This document shows, piece by piece, positions 17,721 through 25,721 of a DNA stretch of 64,000 nucleotides (positions are counted from its first letter, which is position 1; every line of letters starts with the position of its first letter). The notes under the pieces are model-generated. The model was not told where the DNA came from, did not search any database, and saw nothing but the letters and a program-made list of their open reading frames with translations. The position numbers were made by a program, and so were the translations under genes. The DNA comes from Soonwooa sp032078105 (GTDB taxonomy: Bacteria > Bacteroidota > Bacteroidia > Flavobacteriales > Weeksellaceae), in assembly GCA_046269235.1 (NCBI GenBank), contig JBJZOS010000001.1:372001-436000 (forward strand), in the 5' to 3' direction.

Positions 17721-19730
17721 TTATTTTTTTTCAACCAAATCCAAAAACTGTTGTTCGTCCAAAATCGTAATTGTTCCGATATCTTGGGCTTTTTTCAATT
17801 TACTTCCTGCTTTTTCGCCAACAACAAGATAATTAAGGTTTTTAGAAACCGCAGAAATATTTTTTCCGCCGTGTTTTTCTACCATTTCTTCGGCTTGTTC
17901 TCTTGTGAATAAAGATAGTTTCCCGGTGAAAAGAAAAGTTTTATTTTCTAAAACAGTGCTTATGATTTCGTTGGTACTTTCGCCTTTTTCGAGTTGAACG
18001 CCATAATTTTTCAACCGCTCAATCATCAAAAGGTTTTCTTGATTTTGGAAGAAGTCAACAATGCTTTCCGCGATTTTTCCACCAATGTCTTCAACTTGTG
18101 TTAGTTCTTCGGCGGTTGCATTTTTCAGATCTTCAATCGTTGCGAAATTCTTTACTAACTTCTTTGCAACCGTTTCACCAACATGTTTTATGCCGATTCC
18201 GTACAACACTTTTTCAAACGGAATCTGCTTTGATTTTTCAATTCCATCGATAATATTTTGCGCCGATTTTTCTGCCATTCTTTCCAAAGGCAACAATTGT
18301 TCTTTGGTTAAGGTGTAAAAATCCGCTGGATTTTCAATTAATTTTTCGCGGTACAATTGCTCAATCGTTTCACTTCCCAGATTCTCGATGTTTAAAGCTT
18401 TTCGAGAGACATAATGTATCATTCTTCCCACAACTTGCGGCGGACAGTGCAAATCGTTGGGACAAAAATGAATAGCTTGGTCTTCAATTTTTACTAGGGC
18501 AGTTCCACATTCTGGACAATTCGTGATGTATTTCACTTCCTCGCTTTCTGCAAAACGTTTTTCGGTATTTACACCAACAATTTTCGGGATAATTTCGCCA
18601 CCTTTTTCGACGTAAACAAAATCATTTTCGTGCAAATCGAGTTTTTTAATGATGTCTTCGTTGTGCAAAGAAGCGCGTTTCACAATGGTACCGGCCAGTA
18701 AAACAGGTTTCAGATTAGCAACAGGCGTCACGGCTCCGGTTCTTCCGACTTGGTAAGAAATGCTCTGCAATTCGGTTTCAACTTTCTCCGCTTTGAATTT
18801 ATACGCCATCGCCCAACGCGGAGATTTGGCTGTATAACCTAATTGTCTTTGGTGTTTTAAAGAATTGACTTTAATTACAATTCCATCGATTTCAAAAGGT
18901 AAATTGTGACGCTCGGTATCCCAATAATTGATAAAATTTTTGACATCATCCAAAGTGCTGCACAATTTTGCTTGGTCTTCCGAAACTTTAAAACCCCAAT
19001 TTTTAGCTTTCGCCAGCAGATCCCAATGCGTCTCCGCAGGGAATTCTTCTGCAATATATTGATACAATACTGCTGAAAGCCCACGTTTTCTAACTTCCGC
19101 AGAATCTTGCATTTTCAAACTTCCGCTTGCTGTATTTCGGGGATTCATAAAAGGATCAAGTCCTTCCTCCTCACGTAGTTTGTTGAGTTTATCAAAGTGT
19201 TTTCGGGTTAAATAAATTTCGCCTCGAATAAAAAATCTGTTCGGGAAATCGCCTTTTAATTTTAATGGAATATCAGAAATTGTACGAACATTATTCGTGA
19301 TTTCATCACCTTGAAATCCGTCGCCACGCGTTACCGCTTGGGAGAGCTGTCCGTTTTCATACAAAATAGAAATCGACGCGCCATCGTATTTTAGTTCTGC
19401 AACAAATTCCACAGGCTCTTCGATGGTTTTAATGATTCGCTTTTCCCAATCTTCCAAATCATCAAAATCATAAGAATTATCTAAAGAATACATTCTGAAT
19501 TGATGCTGAACTGTCGGAAAATTTTTGGTCACACCGCCACCAACACGCAAAGTAGGAGAGTTGGCATCTGCAAATTCGGGATATTTTTCTTCTAAATCTT
19601 GTAGTTCTTTAAGCATAACATCGAATTCGAAATCCGAAATACTTGGCTCATCAAGAATGTAATAATTGTAATTGTGCTGGTGAAGCTCTTGGCGCAAAGC
19701 CTCTATTTTATGCTGAATATCGTGGGACAT
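17721..19730 (-). CDS. ligA: NAD-dependent DNA ligase (LigA)
   Basis: The 669 residues show the full LigA order: the NAD-binding Ia domain at the N-terminus, the adenylation domain with the nucleophile lysine in AELKYDGAS (Lys114), an OB fold, a Cys4 zinc finger (CPECG...FCPNDLHCPP), helix-hairpin-helix repeats (GIGIKHVGETVAKKLV, VEDIGGKIAESIVDFF), and a BRCT domain at the end (KTFLFTGKLSLFTREQAEEMV...LVVGEKAGSKLKKA). It joins nicks in replication and repair and is essential in most bacteria. It is the first gene of the ligA-fur-zntA run. Confidence 0.97.
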   Translation of the reverse strand: MSHDIQHKIEALRQELHQHNYNYYILDEPSISDFEFDVMLKELQDLEEKYPEFADANSPTLRVGGGVTKNFPTVQHQFRMYSLDNSYDFDDLEDWEKRIIKTIEEPVEFVAELKYDGASISILYENGQLSQAVTRGDGFQGDEITNNVRTISDIPLKLKGDFPNRFFIRGEIYLTRKHFDKLNKLREEEGLDPFMNPRNTASGSLKMQDSAEVRKRGLSAVLYQYIAEEFPAETHWDLLAKAKNWGFKVSEDQAKLCSTLDDVKNFINYWDTERHNLPFEIDGIVIKVNSLKHQRQLGYTAKSPRWAMAYKFKAEKVETELQSISYQVGRTGAVTPVANLKPVLLAGTIVKRASLHNEDIIKKLDLHENDFVYVEKGGEIIPKIVGVNTEKRFAESEEVKYITNCPECGTALVKIEDQAIHFCPNDLHCPPQVVGRMIHYVSRKALNIENLGSETIEQLYREKLIENPADFYTLTKEQLLPLERMAEKSAQNIIDGIEKSKQIPFEKVLYGIGIKHVGETVAKKLVKNFATIEDLKNATAEELTQVEDIGGKIAESIVDFFQNQENLLMIERLKNYGVQLEKGESTNEIISTVLENKTFLFTGKLSLFTREQAEEMVEKHGGKNISAVSKNLNYLVVGEKAGSKLKKAQDIGTITILDEQQFLDLVEKK

Positions 19731-19749
19731 CTTTTTGAAATTGTAAAAA

Positions 19750-19757
19750 CAAAGATA
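19750..19757 (-). promoter_or_regulatory. -7 box for ligA operon
   Basis: On the minus strand TATCTTTG matches TAnnTTTG, 19 bases upstream of the ligA ATG. Confidence 0.5.
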
Positions 19758-19939
19758 ATAAATCTTACCTCGATTACTATAAAAAGCTTCTCGCTGATTT
19801 TTAAATCTGAAGTCATTTTTGATTTTTTTTTAAAACCGTAGAAACCGTAAAAGTTTTCAGTTTTTTAAAAATTCAAAATAGCGGTGAGGCTCTAATATTT
19901 CATTTTTAAATTAGTTTTGGTTGGGTTGAAATGTAAAAC

Positions 19940-20327
19940 ATGAAAAAAACACAAATAATTGCGCATCGCGGATTTTGGAAAACCATTCCAGAAACGTCTG
20001 AAAATTCTGTTCAATCTTTAAAAAATGGGCAAAAGTTCCATGTTTACGGTTCCGAATTCGATGTTCAAATGACTAAAGATGCGAAGTTTATTGTTTTACT
20101 TGAATGGTGATTTAGATCCACAAGAATTGAAAGAAGCAAGTTTGGATGGTCTTGATTACAATTTTGAGTTGCTTTTATAACATCTTAACTGGATTCCTGA
20201 AGCGCAAAGTTTAGGTTTAAGAATCAATTCTTGGACGGTAAATGATTTTGAAGTTTTTGAAATACTTTACAACACTTGTATTGCGTTTATTAAAACAAAT
20301 ACGCCAGATGTTTTTATGAGAAATTAA
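19940..20327 (+). pseudogene. Glycerophosphodiester phosphodiesterase, deleted remnant
   Basis: The 5' part encodes the start of a GDPD domain, QIIAHRGFWKTIPETSENSV with the catalytic HRG and E(N), then SEFDVQMTKDAKFIVL. A shift of frame at about 20096-20105 leads into the 3' part in another frame: LNGDLDPQELKEASLDGLDYNF, a stop at about 20179, then LGLRINSWTVND and NTPDVFMRN to a final stop. A complete enzyme has about 240 residues; roughly 100 central residues are gone. GDPD enzymes release glycerol-3-phosphate from deacylated phospholipids. The copy is dead. Confidence 0.8.
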
Positions 20328-20610
20328 TAAAAAACCGGTCATGTAAGTGGGCTTAGATTCGCTCACAAATCCTACATATTTACATAGATTGTTAATGATG
20401 TAATTTAGAAAAAATATAGTTCAACTGACGCCGAATTTCTCAATCTTAATTTATCTTGTTTTTAAAATTAATACAATCTTTGTTTTAAAAAACAGCTATT
20501 AGGACGTTGCGAATAATGCCTTTACTAAAAACAAAATGCATAATTAGTTAGCACGCAATTATTAGAAAACGAAATTCATTGTGTAGCTTTGCAAAACATA
20601 AAGTTAAATC
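20328..20610. other. Short gene-free spacer with SDR promoter
   Basis: No product is recognisable in this AT-rich spacer. TAGCTTTG at 20584-20591 matches TAnnTTTG and lies 19 bases before the SDR start at 20611. Confidence 0.45.
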
Positions 20611-21342
20611 ATGAAAAATAATAAGATGACGAGCTTAAAAGGAAAAAATGCAATTATAACAGGCGGTGGAAGAGGTTTGGGAAAAGCGGTTGCCATTGCA
20701 CTTGCTCATGAAGGTGTGAATATAGGAATTACAGGACGAAACGAAGAAAATCTTAAAAATACAGTTGAAGAGCTGAAAAATCTGGGCGTTAATGCAAGTT
20801 ATTCGGTTTTTAATATTGATGATGAGGTATCGGTAAATAACGGAATCAAAACTTTGGTTGCAGATTTGGGAAGCATCGACATTTTGGTAAATAATGCGGG
20901 AATTGGTGATTTTGGAAAAATCAATGATATGTCAACCGATGTGTGGGAGCAAGTGATGAAAACGAATTTGTTTGGAGTTCTTTATACTTCGAAAGCGGTG
21001 TATCCATTTTTAAAAGAAAAAGGTCAAGGTGATATTGTGAATGTGGCCTCTACAGCTGGTCTTAAAGGTGGCGCAGGCATGTCTGCTTATGCAGCGAGTA
21101 AAGCAGCGGTGATTTCTTTATCGCAGTCGATGATGGCAGAATGGAGAAAGGATAATATCCGCGTCATCACGTTAACACCAAGTACAATTGCTTCTGATAT
21201 GAGCATCCAAGGTGGATTAACAGACGGAAATCCGGAAACGGTTCTTCAACCAGAAGATTTTGCAGAATGGGTTAGAGATATTTTAAAAATGAATCGCAGA
21301 GCAGTGATTGCGAATGGTTCAATTTTTTCAACGAATCCGTAA
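20611..21342 (+). CDS. Short-chain dehydrogenase/reductase (3-oxoacyl-ACP reductase-like)
   Basis: A 243-residue classical SDR: the cofactor motif TGGGRGLGKA (TGxxxGxG, near residue 18), NNAGIGDFG, and the catalytic Ser-Tyr-Lys set in VNVASTAGLKGGAGMSAYAASKAAV. The family's FabG-like members reduce keto groups with NADPH, but the substrate cannot be told here. The start at 20611 follows a TAnnTTTG box by 19 bases; a second in-frame ATG at 20626 gives the more usual N-terminus. It is intact although both flanks are decayed. A terminator follows. Confidence 0.9.
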   Translation: MKNNKMTSLKGKNAIITGGGRGLGKAVAIALAHEGVNIGITGRNEENLKNTVEELKNLGVNASYSVFNIDDEVSVNNGIKTLVADLGSIDILVNNAGIGDFGKINDMSTDVWEQVMKTNLFGVLYTSKAVYPFLKEKGQGDIVNVASTAGLKGGAGMSAYAASKAAVISLSQSMMAEWRKDNIRVITLTPSTIASDMSIQGGLTDGNPETVLQPEDFAEWVRDILKMNRRAVIANGSIFSTNP

Positions 21343-21362
21343 TTTTTTTTTAAAATAAAAAT

Positions 21363-21393
21363 AAAAGCGCAACCAAATTTTGGTTGCGCTTTT
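21363..21393 (+). terminator. Terminator after the SDR gene
   Basis: AAAAGCGCAACCAAA / TTTTGGTTGCGCTTTT is an almost perfect inverted repeat ending in T residues, 20 bases after the stop codon. Confidence 0.8.
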
Positions 21394-21429
21394 ATCTTTA
21401 TAACTCGGATGATTAAATAATTTTTTTTT

Positions 21430-21852
21430 AACCCGTTGTGCATTTTAAATAATACTAACTTTTAAATTATAGATATTTCGGTTGAAATACGTTTTGTTGA
21501 TAAATTGGACAATTGTTAAAGCTGTTATTTTAGCTAACAATCTGGTTTTGAACCCTTCAAACGTTTTTGTATAATTACGTCTATGCATAAACTGGTCGCA
21601 CAAGTGTGAGAACAAGGTTTTGATTCTCTTTCGCTGTTTTTTGAACAAATAAAACAGTGGTTTATAATCCTTTTGATTGATTCTTTTGGGAGTTTCCAGT
21701 TCTATGTTTGCATAATTAAACAGATCTATCTGAATTTCAGAGGATAAATATCCTTTATCTCCAAGCAAAGTACAATCCGATAATTGCTTTTTGATGTCTT
21801 TCAAATAATGAATATCGTGAAAGGCTACTAATGCTGGTTCTGATACGATTCT
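21430..21852 (-). mobile_element. IS982 family transposase, 3' remnant
   Basis: On the minus strand the frame reads from about 21852 to 21445 and gives the C-terminal third of an IS982-type DDE transposase: PALVAFHDIHYLKDIKK, LLGDKGYLSSEIQIDLF (with a catalytic Asp), ELETPKRINQKDYKP, KKQRKRIKTLFSHLCDQF and RRNYTKTFEGFKTRLLAKI. A stop lies just upstream at 21853-21855, and the first two thirds are missing. The sequence ACCCGTTGTGCA at 21430-21441 is where the element's terminal repeat would be expected, but I could not verify it. The element cannot move by itself. Confidence 0.85.
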
Positions 21853-21991
21853 CTACAAAGCTTCAACAGCGCAAGACTGGACAGTGGTTAATAATTTAGC
21901 AACTATGACTTATGACTTGCAAGGGTGAATGTCTAACACGACTTATTATTGCAAAGTGCAAGGATCTTGTGGAGCTCAATCCAGCCTTTAA
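21838..21991 (+). pseudogene. Fragment of a secreted Ig-like repeat protein
   Basis: The plus strand reads SDTILYKASTAQDWTVVNN, then LATMTYDLQG, a stop, and SNTTYYCKVQGSCGAQSSL before another stop. The pattern YYxKVQGxCG is common in Ig-like or fibronectin-like repeats of large flavobacterial surface proteins. Both ends are lost; the left end abuts the IS982 remnant. The assignment rests on a short motif only. Confidence 0.4.
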
Positions 21992-22116
21992 TCCGCAGAG
22001 TCTACATTCAAAAGTGGTTTTTATATTTAAATTTCTTTATTAAAAATCAAGTCGAAAATTTTACGTTTAAAATGTCGAGTTTGCGCTAGTTTATCTTATT
22101 TTTAAACCAAAAAAAA

Positions 22117-22984
22117 ATGAAACAAATAGTAGGAATAGACGTTGGTGGGTCGCATATTACGATGGCACAAGTAACCACCGAAAACCGCGAAATAATAACT
22201 TCTACTTATCTGCGAGAACATATTGACTCTTTAGCCGAAAAGGAAGTTATTTTATCAGATTGGGTTTCGGCGATACAAAAACTTATTAAGGATTTAGATA
22301 AAAAGGTAGTATTATTAGGTGTTGCGATGCCTGGACCTTTCGATTACGAAAACGGTGTTTCGCTGATGAAGCAGGGTAAGTTTATCAATATTCTTAATGT
22401 GAATGTTAAAAAAGAATTAGCGCAAAGACTTTCGATTGCGGAGAAGCAAATTCACTTTATTAATGATGCCGCAGCGTTTTTGGAAGGCGAAATTTTTGGT
22501 GGTGCAGTTCAAAATCATAAAAGAGTTTTTGGGATTACTTTAGGAACTGGACTTGGGAGCACATTTTATGATGGCAAAGTCGCAACCGACGAAGATTTGT
22601 GGGATTCACCATATAAAACAAGTATTTTTGAAAATTATTTGACAACCCAATGGTTTATTAAACGTTATAAAGAACTAACAGGCGAAGATATTTCTGGAGC
22701 TAAAGATTTACTAGAAAAATCAGAAGACCTACGAACTATGATTTTTGACGAGTATGCGGATCATTTAGGTGGATTTTATTGTACAGCACGTCAAAGTATA
22801 TAATCCAGAAGTTTTGGTGATTGGCGGCAACATAGCAAAAGCTTATCCTTATTTTCAAGAAAGACTAACTAATAATCTTGAGAATGATAACATTAATTTA
22901 CCAATAAAAGTATCTGCAATTTTTGAAGATGCAGCCATTCTTGGCGCCGCAAGTTATGGCTTGAAGCAGTCGTCAGATTATTAA
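22117..22984 (+). pseudogene. ROK family sugar kinase, frameshifted
   Basis: The first part (22117-22776) gives KQIVGIDVGGSHITMAQV (phosphate-binding loop), LLGVAMPGPFDYENGV, HFINDAAAFLEGEIFGGA with the catalytic Asp, and GITLGTGLGSTFYDG. After GGF the frame is lost and the ORF soon stops at 22803. In the next frame the protein continues as IVQHVKVYNPEVLVIGGNIAKAYPYF to SSDY at 22984. Removing one T from the TTTT run at 22774-22777 restores one frame, giving about 288 residues. ROK kinases phosphorylate hexoses such as glucose, mannose or N-acetylmannosamine. Sequencing error is the main alternative to true inactivation. Confidence 0.85.
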
Positions 22985-22997
22985 TAAAATTATAAAA

Positions 22998-23414
22998 ATG
23001 AAATTCTTGCTTACTGCACGTTTTATTTTTTTTAACTTTATCGTTTTTGGTCAAAATACACCAGTCGATGAGGTCAGTCCTTTGATGGGACAGCAGTCGA
23101 AGCCGTCTTTATCCAACGGAAGTACTTATCCTGCGGTTAATCTTCCGTGGGGGAAGAATCATCTTTATAATTTTGTTGGTGCGCCATACAAAACCTAATA
23201 TTGGGCAAGAAAGGTGATGGACAAATGATATCAAGCAACACCCGATGCATATTGTGGCAACAAGGATAATGGACAAACTTCGGCATGGTATATTTTAAGT
23301 CATAAAGAATTGATGAAAGGTGCGTTTCTGAATGTCCAGATGGATAAAACGCCGAATAAACAACGAGGCAGTGAGGAAAAGGATTTCCCTCATTCGATCT
23401 CAAAAGAAAAGTAA
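22998..23414 (+). pseudogene. GH92 alpha-mannosidase remnant with large internal deletion
   Basis: One frame runs throughout. The 5' part has a signal peptide and the start of a GH92 enzyme, VDEVSPLMGQQSKPSLSNGS followed by TYPAVNLPWG. It then jumps to the C-terminal part: YNFVGAPYKT, stop, YWARKVMDK, stop, YQATPDAYCGNKDNGQTSAW, then ELMKGAFLNVQMDKTPNKQR and DFPHSISKE. The two in-frame stops are at 23196 and about 23226. GH92 enzymes have about 750 residues; some 600 are missing. They remove alpha-linked mannose from glycans in the periplasm or outside. It lies between a sugar kinase and a sugar isomerase, so this was a mannose-release locus. Confidence 0.85.
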
Positions 23415-23437
23415 AATTTAAAATATATAAACGATAA

Positions 23438-23929
23438 ATGGAAAAGAATAAAATCTTTGATGAGGTTGAAAAAATGCTGACCGAACAACATTTTAATATT
23501 ATTACAATAGACGATGCGAGACCGTGGGGAGGTTTTTTTGTAATTGATGAAAATCAAGCGCAAGATTTTGCAAATATCTTTTTTGATGGTATCGATGTGG
23601 AGGAGTTGCGAATCGGTGGAAAGCTAAGTCCAAAAATTCTCTTGGTAGCTCCAAAAGCTAGATTAAGTTGGCAGTATCACCACAGAAGAGCTGAAATTTG
23701 GCAAGTGGTGTCAGGCACAGTTGGTATCAAAAGAAGTCCAACGGATCAGGAAGGTGAACTTGTGGAATACAAGCCAAAAGATCAAATCAAGCTAGAGCAA
23801 GGTGAAAGACATCGTTTGATTGGTTTGGATAATTGGGGTGTTGTAGCAGAAATTTGGCAGCATGTTGACGCTTCTAATCCTTCGAATGAAGACGATATTG
23901 TACGAGTTCAGGACGATTTTGGTCGCTAG
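23438..23929 (+). CDS. Cupin-type phosphomannose isomerase-like protein
   Basis: A 163-residue cupin resembling the C-terminal domain of type II mannose-6-phosphate isomerases. It contains PWGGFFVID, the metal-binding cupin motif WQYHHRRAEIWQVVSGTVGI (His-His...Glu), and GERHRLIGLDNWGVVAEIWQ with the later His. The family interconverts mannose-6-P and fructose-6-P, though many short flavobacterial members are annotated phosphoheptose isomerase without proof. It is intact while its neighbours, a ROK kinase and a GH92 mannosidase, are broken. It starts 23 bases after the GH92 remnant, so the three were probably one operon. Confidence 0.8.
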   Translation: MEKNKIFDEVEKMLTEQHFNIITIDDARPWGGFFVIDENQAQDFANIFFDGIDVEELRIGGKLSPKILLVAPKARLSWQYHHRRAEIWQVVSGTVGIKRSPTDQEGELVEYKPKDQIKLEQGERHRLIGLDNWGVVAEIWQHVDASNPSNEDDIVRVQDDFGR

Positions 23930-24355
23930 GATGTGAGAATATATACATCTAATATTACTTGGATTTTAAATGAAAAAGCATTCTCATTGATATTCTATGA
24001 GGATTTTTATTTATTAAATAACAGATTTTAAAAAACTTATAAAAACAAAAAACCGACAAAAAAACTTGTAATATGTGTCGGTATTGTGATCTTAACGAGC
24101 ATATCTTCAAACACTTTTATAGATGATTTAGTTGGATTAAGTCAAATTAAAAAAGAGTTCACAATAAACAATTTTGCGTACTAGTATTTTGCAATTTAAT
24201 TTTTAGTTGTTTGTCTTCATCGAAAATGAGGTAGTTTGGCAGTATATGGCTATGGTTTTCTTTGTGTGCATTTGGTAAAAAAAATAAAGCAAAACATTAA
24301 AAAAAACAAAGACTCAAAAAAATCCTGTGTTAAAAGAATATATGAAATTTGACTA
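23930..24355. other. Gene-free stretch with a tRNA-terminator-like inverted repeat
   Basis: No reading frame with a recognisable product is seen. Around 24046-24093 lies ACCGACA...TGTCGGT with an A-run on its left, the form of a minus-strand terminator. This hairpin and the bases next to it (TTGTGATCT) resemble the terminator and 3' end of the tRNA-Arg gene at 31921-31970 (TTGTGACCT). Confidence 0.4.
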
Positions 24356-24560
24356 TTAGTTCTTTATAAATTTCTTCTGTAGTTTGTGAGCATCAGCGTT
24401 TACAATAACTAAATAAGTGCTATTCGGAAGGCTGGAAATGTTGCTTTTCTCATCGTGATTTCTTGTCTAGGAATTTGCAGATTATGTAAGAGCAATCTTT
24501 CCGTTGAAATCCACAATTTGGATGATTATCTTCTTGTTTTTAGATTCAAACTGTAGGTTA
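24356..24560 (-). pseudogene. Decayed T9SS type A C-terminal sorting domain
   Basis: On the minus strand one frame reads IIIQIVDFNGKIALT, stop, a few residues, stop, then NISSLPNSTYLVIVNADAHK and LQKKFIKN followed by the final stop at 24356-24358. The order (bodily strand with GK, then SLPxxTYLV, then KKFIKN at the very end) is that of the type A sorting domain of proteins exported by the type IX system. Two in-frame stops and an IS3 remnant directly upstream show that the parent gene is destroyed. Confidence 0.6.
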
Positions 24561-24604
24561 ATTTTGTATGTCTTCAAACCAATTCGGATTATTTTTTCTA
24601 AATC

Positions 24605-25370
24605 CTTAAGGAGGATTTCGGGTTATAAACTTAATAATTTTTCTTGATTAAATAATTGCCTTCTTTTTCTTAGCGAATCGGTTTTGATTTTCTGTCTTTT
24701 TTCCAAAATTTGTTCGGATCTTCCATAATATACATCAGTAGGGGCAAGGTTGTTTAAGGATTCATGATACCGTCTTTTATTAAAGTTGTTTACTAAATTT
24801 TCCAAAGCTTCGATGAGTTCCTCGGGATGGTGAAAATGGTTGAGCTTCACGACGTTTTTCATCGTCCTATGATACCGTTCAATCTTTCCCTGCGTCTGCG
24901 TCTGCATCGGTCTTCCGCTTACCTGTTTCATTTTCAAATCGTCTTTCAGATAGGTTTTCAGCTCTTTTGATACGTAGCACGGTCCGTTGTTGGAGAGCGG
25001 TTTGGGCTTTGTCTTGTTTTTTAGTTTTGCTTTTTCAATGGCCGTCAGGCGGGCATTTTCTTTTTTCAGCTCTGGCTCTTCCTCGCCGGTGGCTTCTCTG
25101 GTAACATCTCCGTTAAGACGTTTCTTGCCGGCCTCCAAAAATTCCTTGTTCCAGGAATAGAACTGGGACTGTGTAATGCTGTGCTTCCTGCAAAGTTCTG
25201 CTACGGAAGTTTCTGAACGAAGTCCTTCCATCACAATTAAAATCTTTTGTTCGGCGGTAAAGATTCTGCGTGTGTTTTTACGGATGTCTTTTACAAACTT
25301 TTCGGTGCTTTTTTCTTACGTGGTTCCAAAATTAAATCTAATTATTTTTTTTTGAAAACACTCCTTAAGC
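24605..25370 (-). mobile_element. IS3 family element, internally deleted
   Basis: Imperfect inverted ends, CTTAAGGAGGATTTC at 24605-24619 and the reverse complement of CTTAAGGAGTGTTTTC at about 25354-25369, flank one reading frame (24623-25234). The element is about 0.77 kb; complete IS3 elements have about 1.2-1.5 kb. The flank at low coordinates is a T9SS sorting-domain remnant and the flank at high coordinates is a mutS2 remnant, so insertion was accompanied by loss of host DNA. Confidence 0.7.
24623..25234 (-). pseudogene. IS3 transposase OrfA-OrfB deletion fusion
   Basis: The 203-residue frame begins with the OrfA helix-turn-helix (SVAELCRKHSITQSQFYSWN, about residues 9-28) and then, after TAIEKAKLKNKTK, jumps to the C-terminal half of the OrfB integrase core: NNGPCYVSKELKTYL, GRPMQTQTQGKIERYHRTMK and NNFNKRRYHESLNNLAP. 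The usual SDNG Asp is Asn here, while the last Glu (GKIER) remains, and the first catalytic Asp is deleted. The OrfA start is further disturbed by a frame change upstream of 25260. It cannot be an active transposase; it could still bind the element's ends. Confidence 0.85.
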
Positions 25371-25400
25371 TTTTAGTATATTGTGTCCACTTTTTGCTGA

Positions 25401-25610
25401 CGATTTACAAAAATCGTTGAAACCCACGAGAAATTAGAAGACAAGCGGATAAAAGAACGCGAAGTTTGGCTAAAGGTGTGCCAACGCTTAAGAATCTACG
25501 GTAGCACAAGCGTGGGGACAATCGAAGAATTTGATAAAAACCAAAAGGTGACGGTGAATTATGGATCGTTTAAAACCCAAATTTCGGAAGATGAGCTTGA
25601 GAGAATTTAA
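25401..25610 (+). pseudogene. MutS2 endonuclease, 3'-terminal remnant
   Basis: The plus strand reads TKIVETHEKLEDKRIKEREV, WLKVCQRLRIYGSTSVGTIE and EEFDKNQKVTVNYGSFKTQI followed by SEDELERI and a stop at 25608. This matches the region before the Smr end in flavobacterial MutS2 proteins (VGTIEEFDKN, VNYGxFKTQ). MutS2 suppresses recombination or rescues collided ribosomes. Only about 66 of over 700 residues are left, cut by the IS3-associated deletion. No start codon or promoter is expected to work here. Confidence 0.75.
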
Positions 25611-25721
25611 CAGGCTTAAAAGGTTAAATCTTAAACTTTCCTAATTTTTATTAATTCTTCATTAAACAAAATAGGTAGGCCGGATATTTGCCTAGGTTTT
25701 CACAATTAAAAATCAAGAATT

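Noticed and set aside
19836..19856. Direct repeat AAACCGTAGAAACCGTAAA upstream of the GDPD remnant, considered as the start of a repeat array.
   Set aside because: There are only two short copies and no further spacing pattern. I saw no CRISPR array in the window.
22769..22984. A separate small gene downstream of the ROK kinase.
   Set aside because: Its sequence (VQHVKVYNPEVLVIGGNI) is the normal C-terminal part of ROK proteins; it is the second piece of one frameshifted gene. Programmed frameshifting was considered, but there is no slippery heptamer, only a TTTT run.
23190..23230. Stop codons in the GH92 frame as possible recoding (TAA for Gln, TGA for another residue).
   Set aside because: About 600 residues of the enzyme are missing as well, so the gene is simply dead; no recoding signal is needed.
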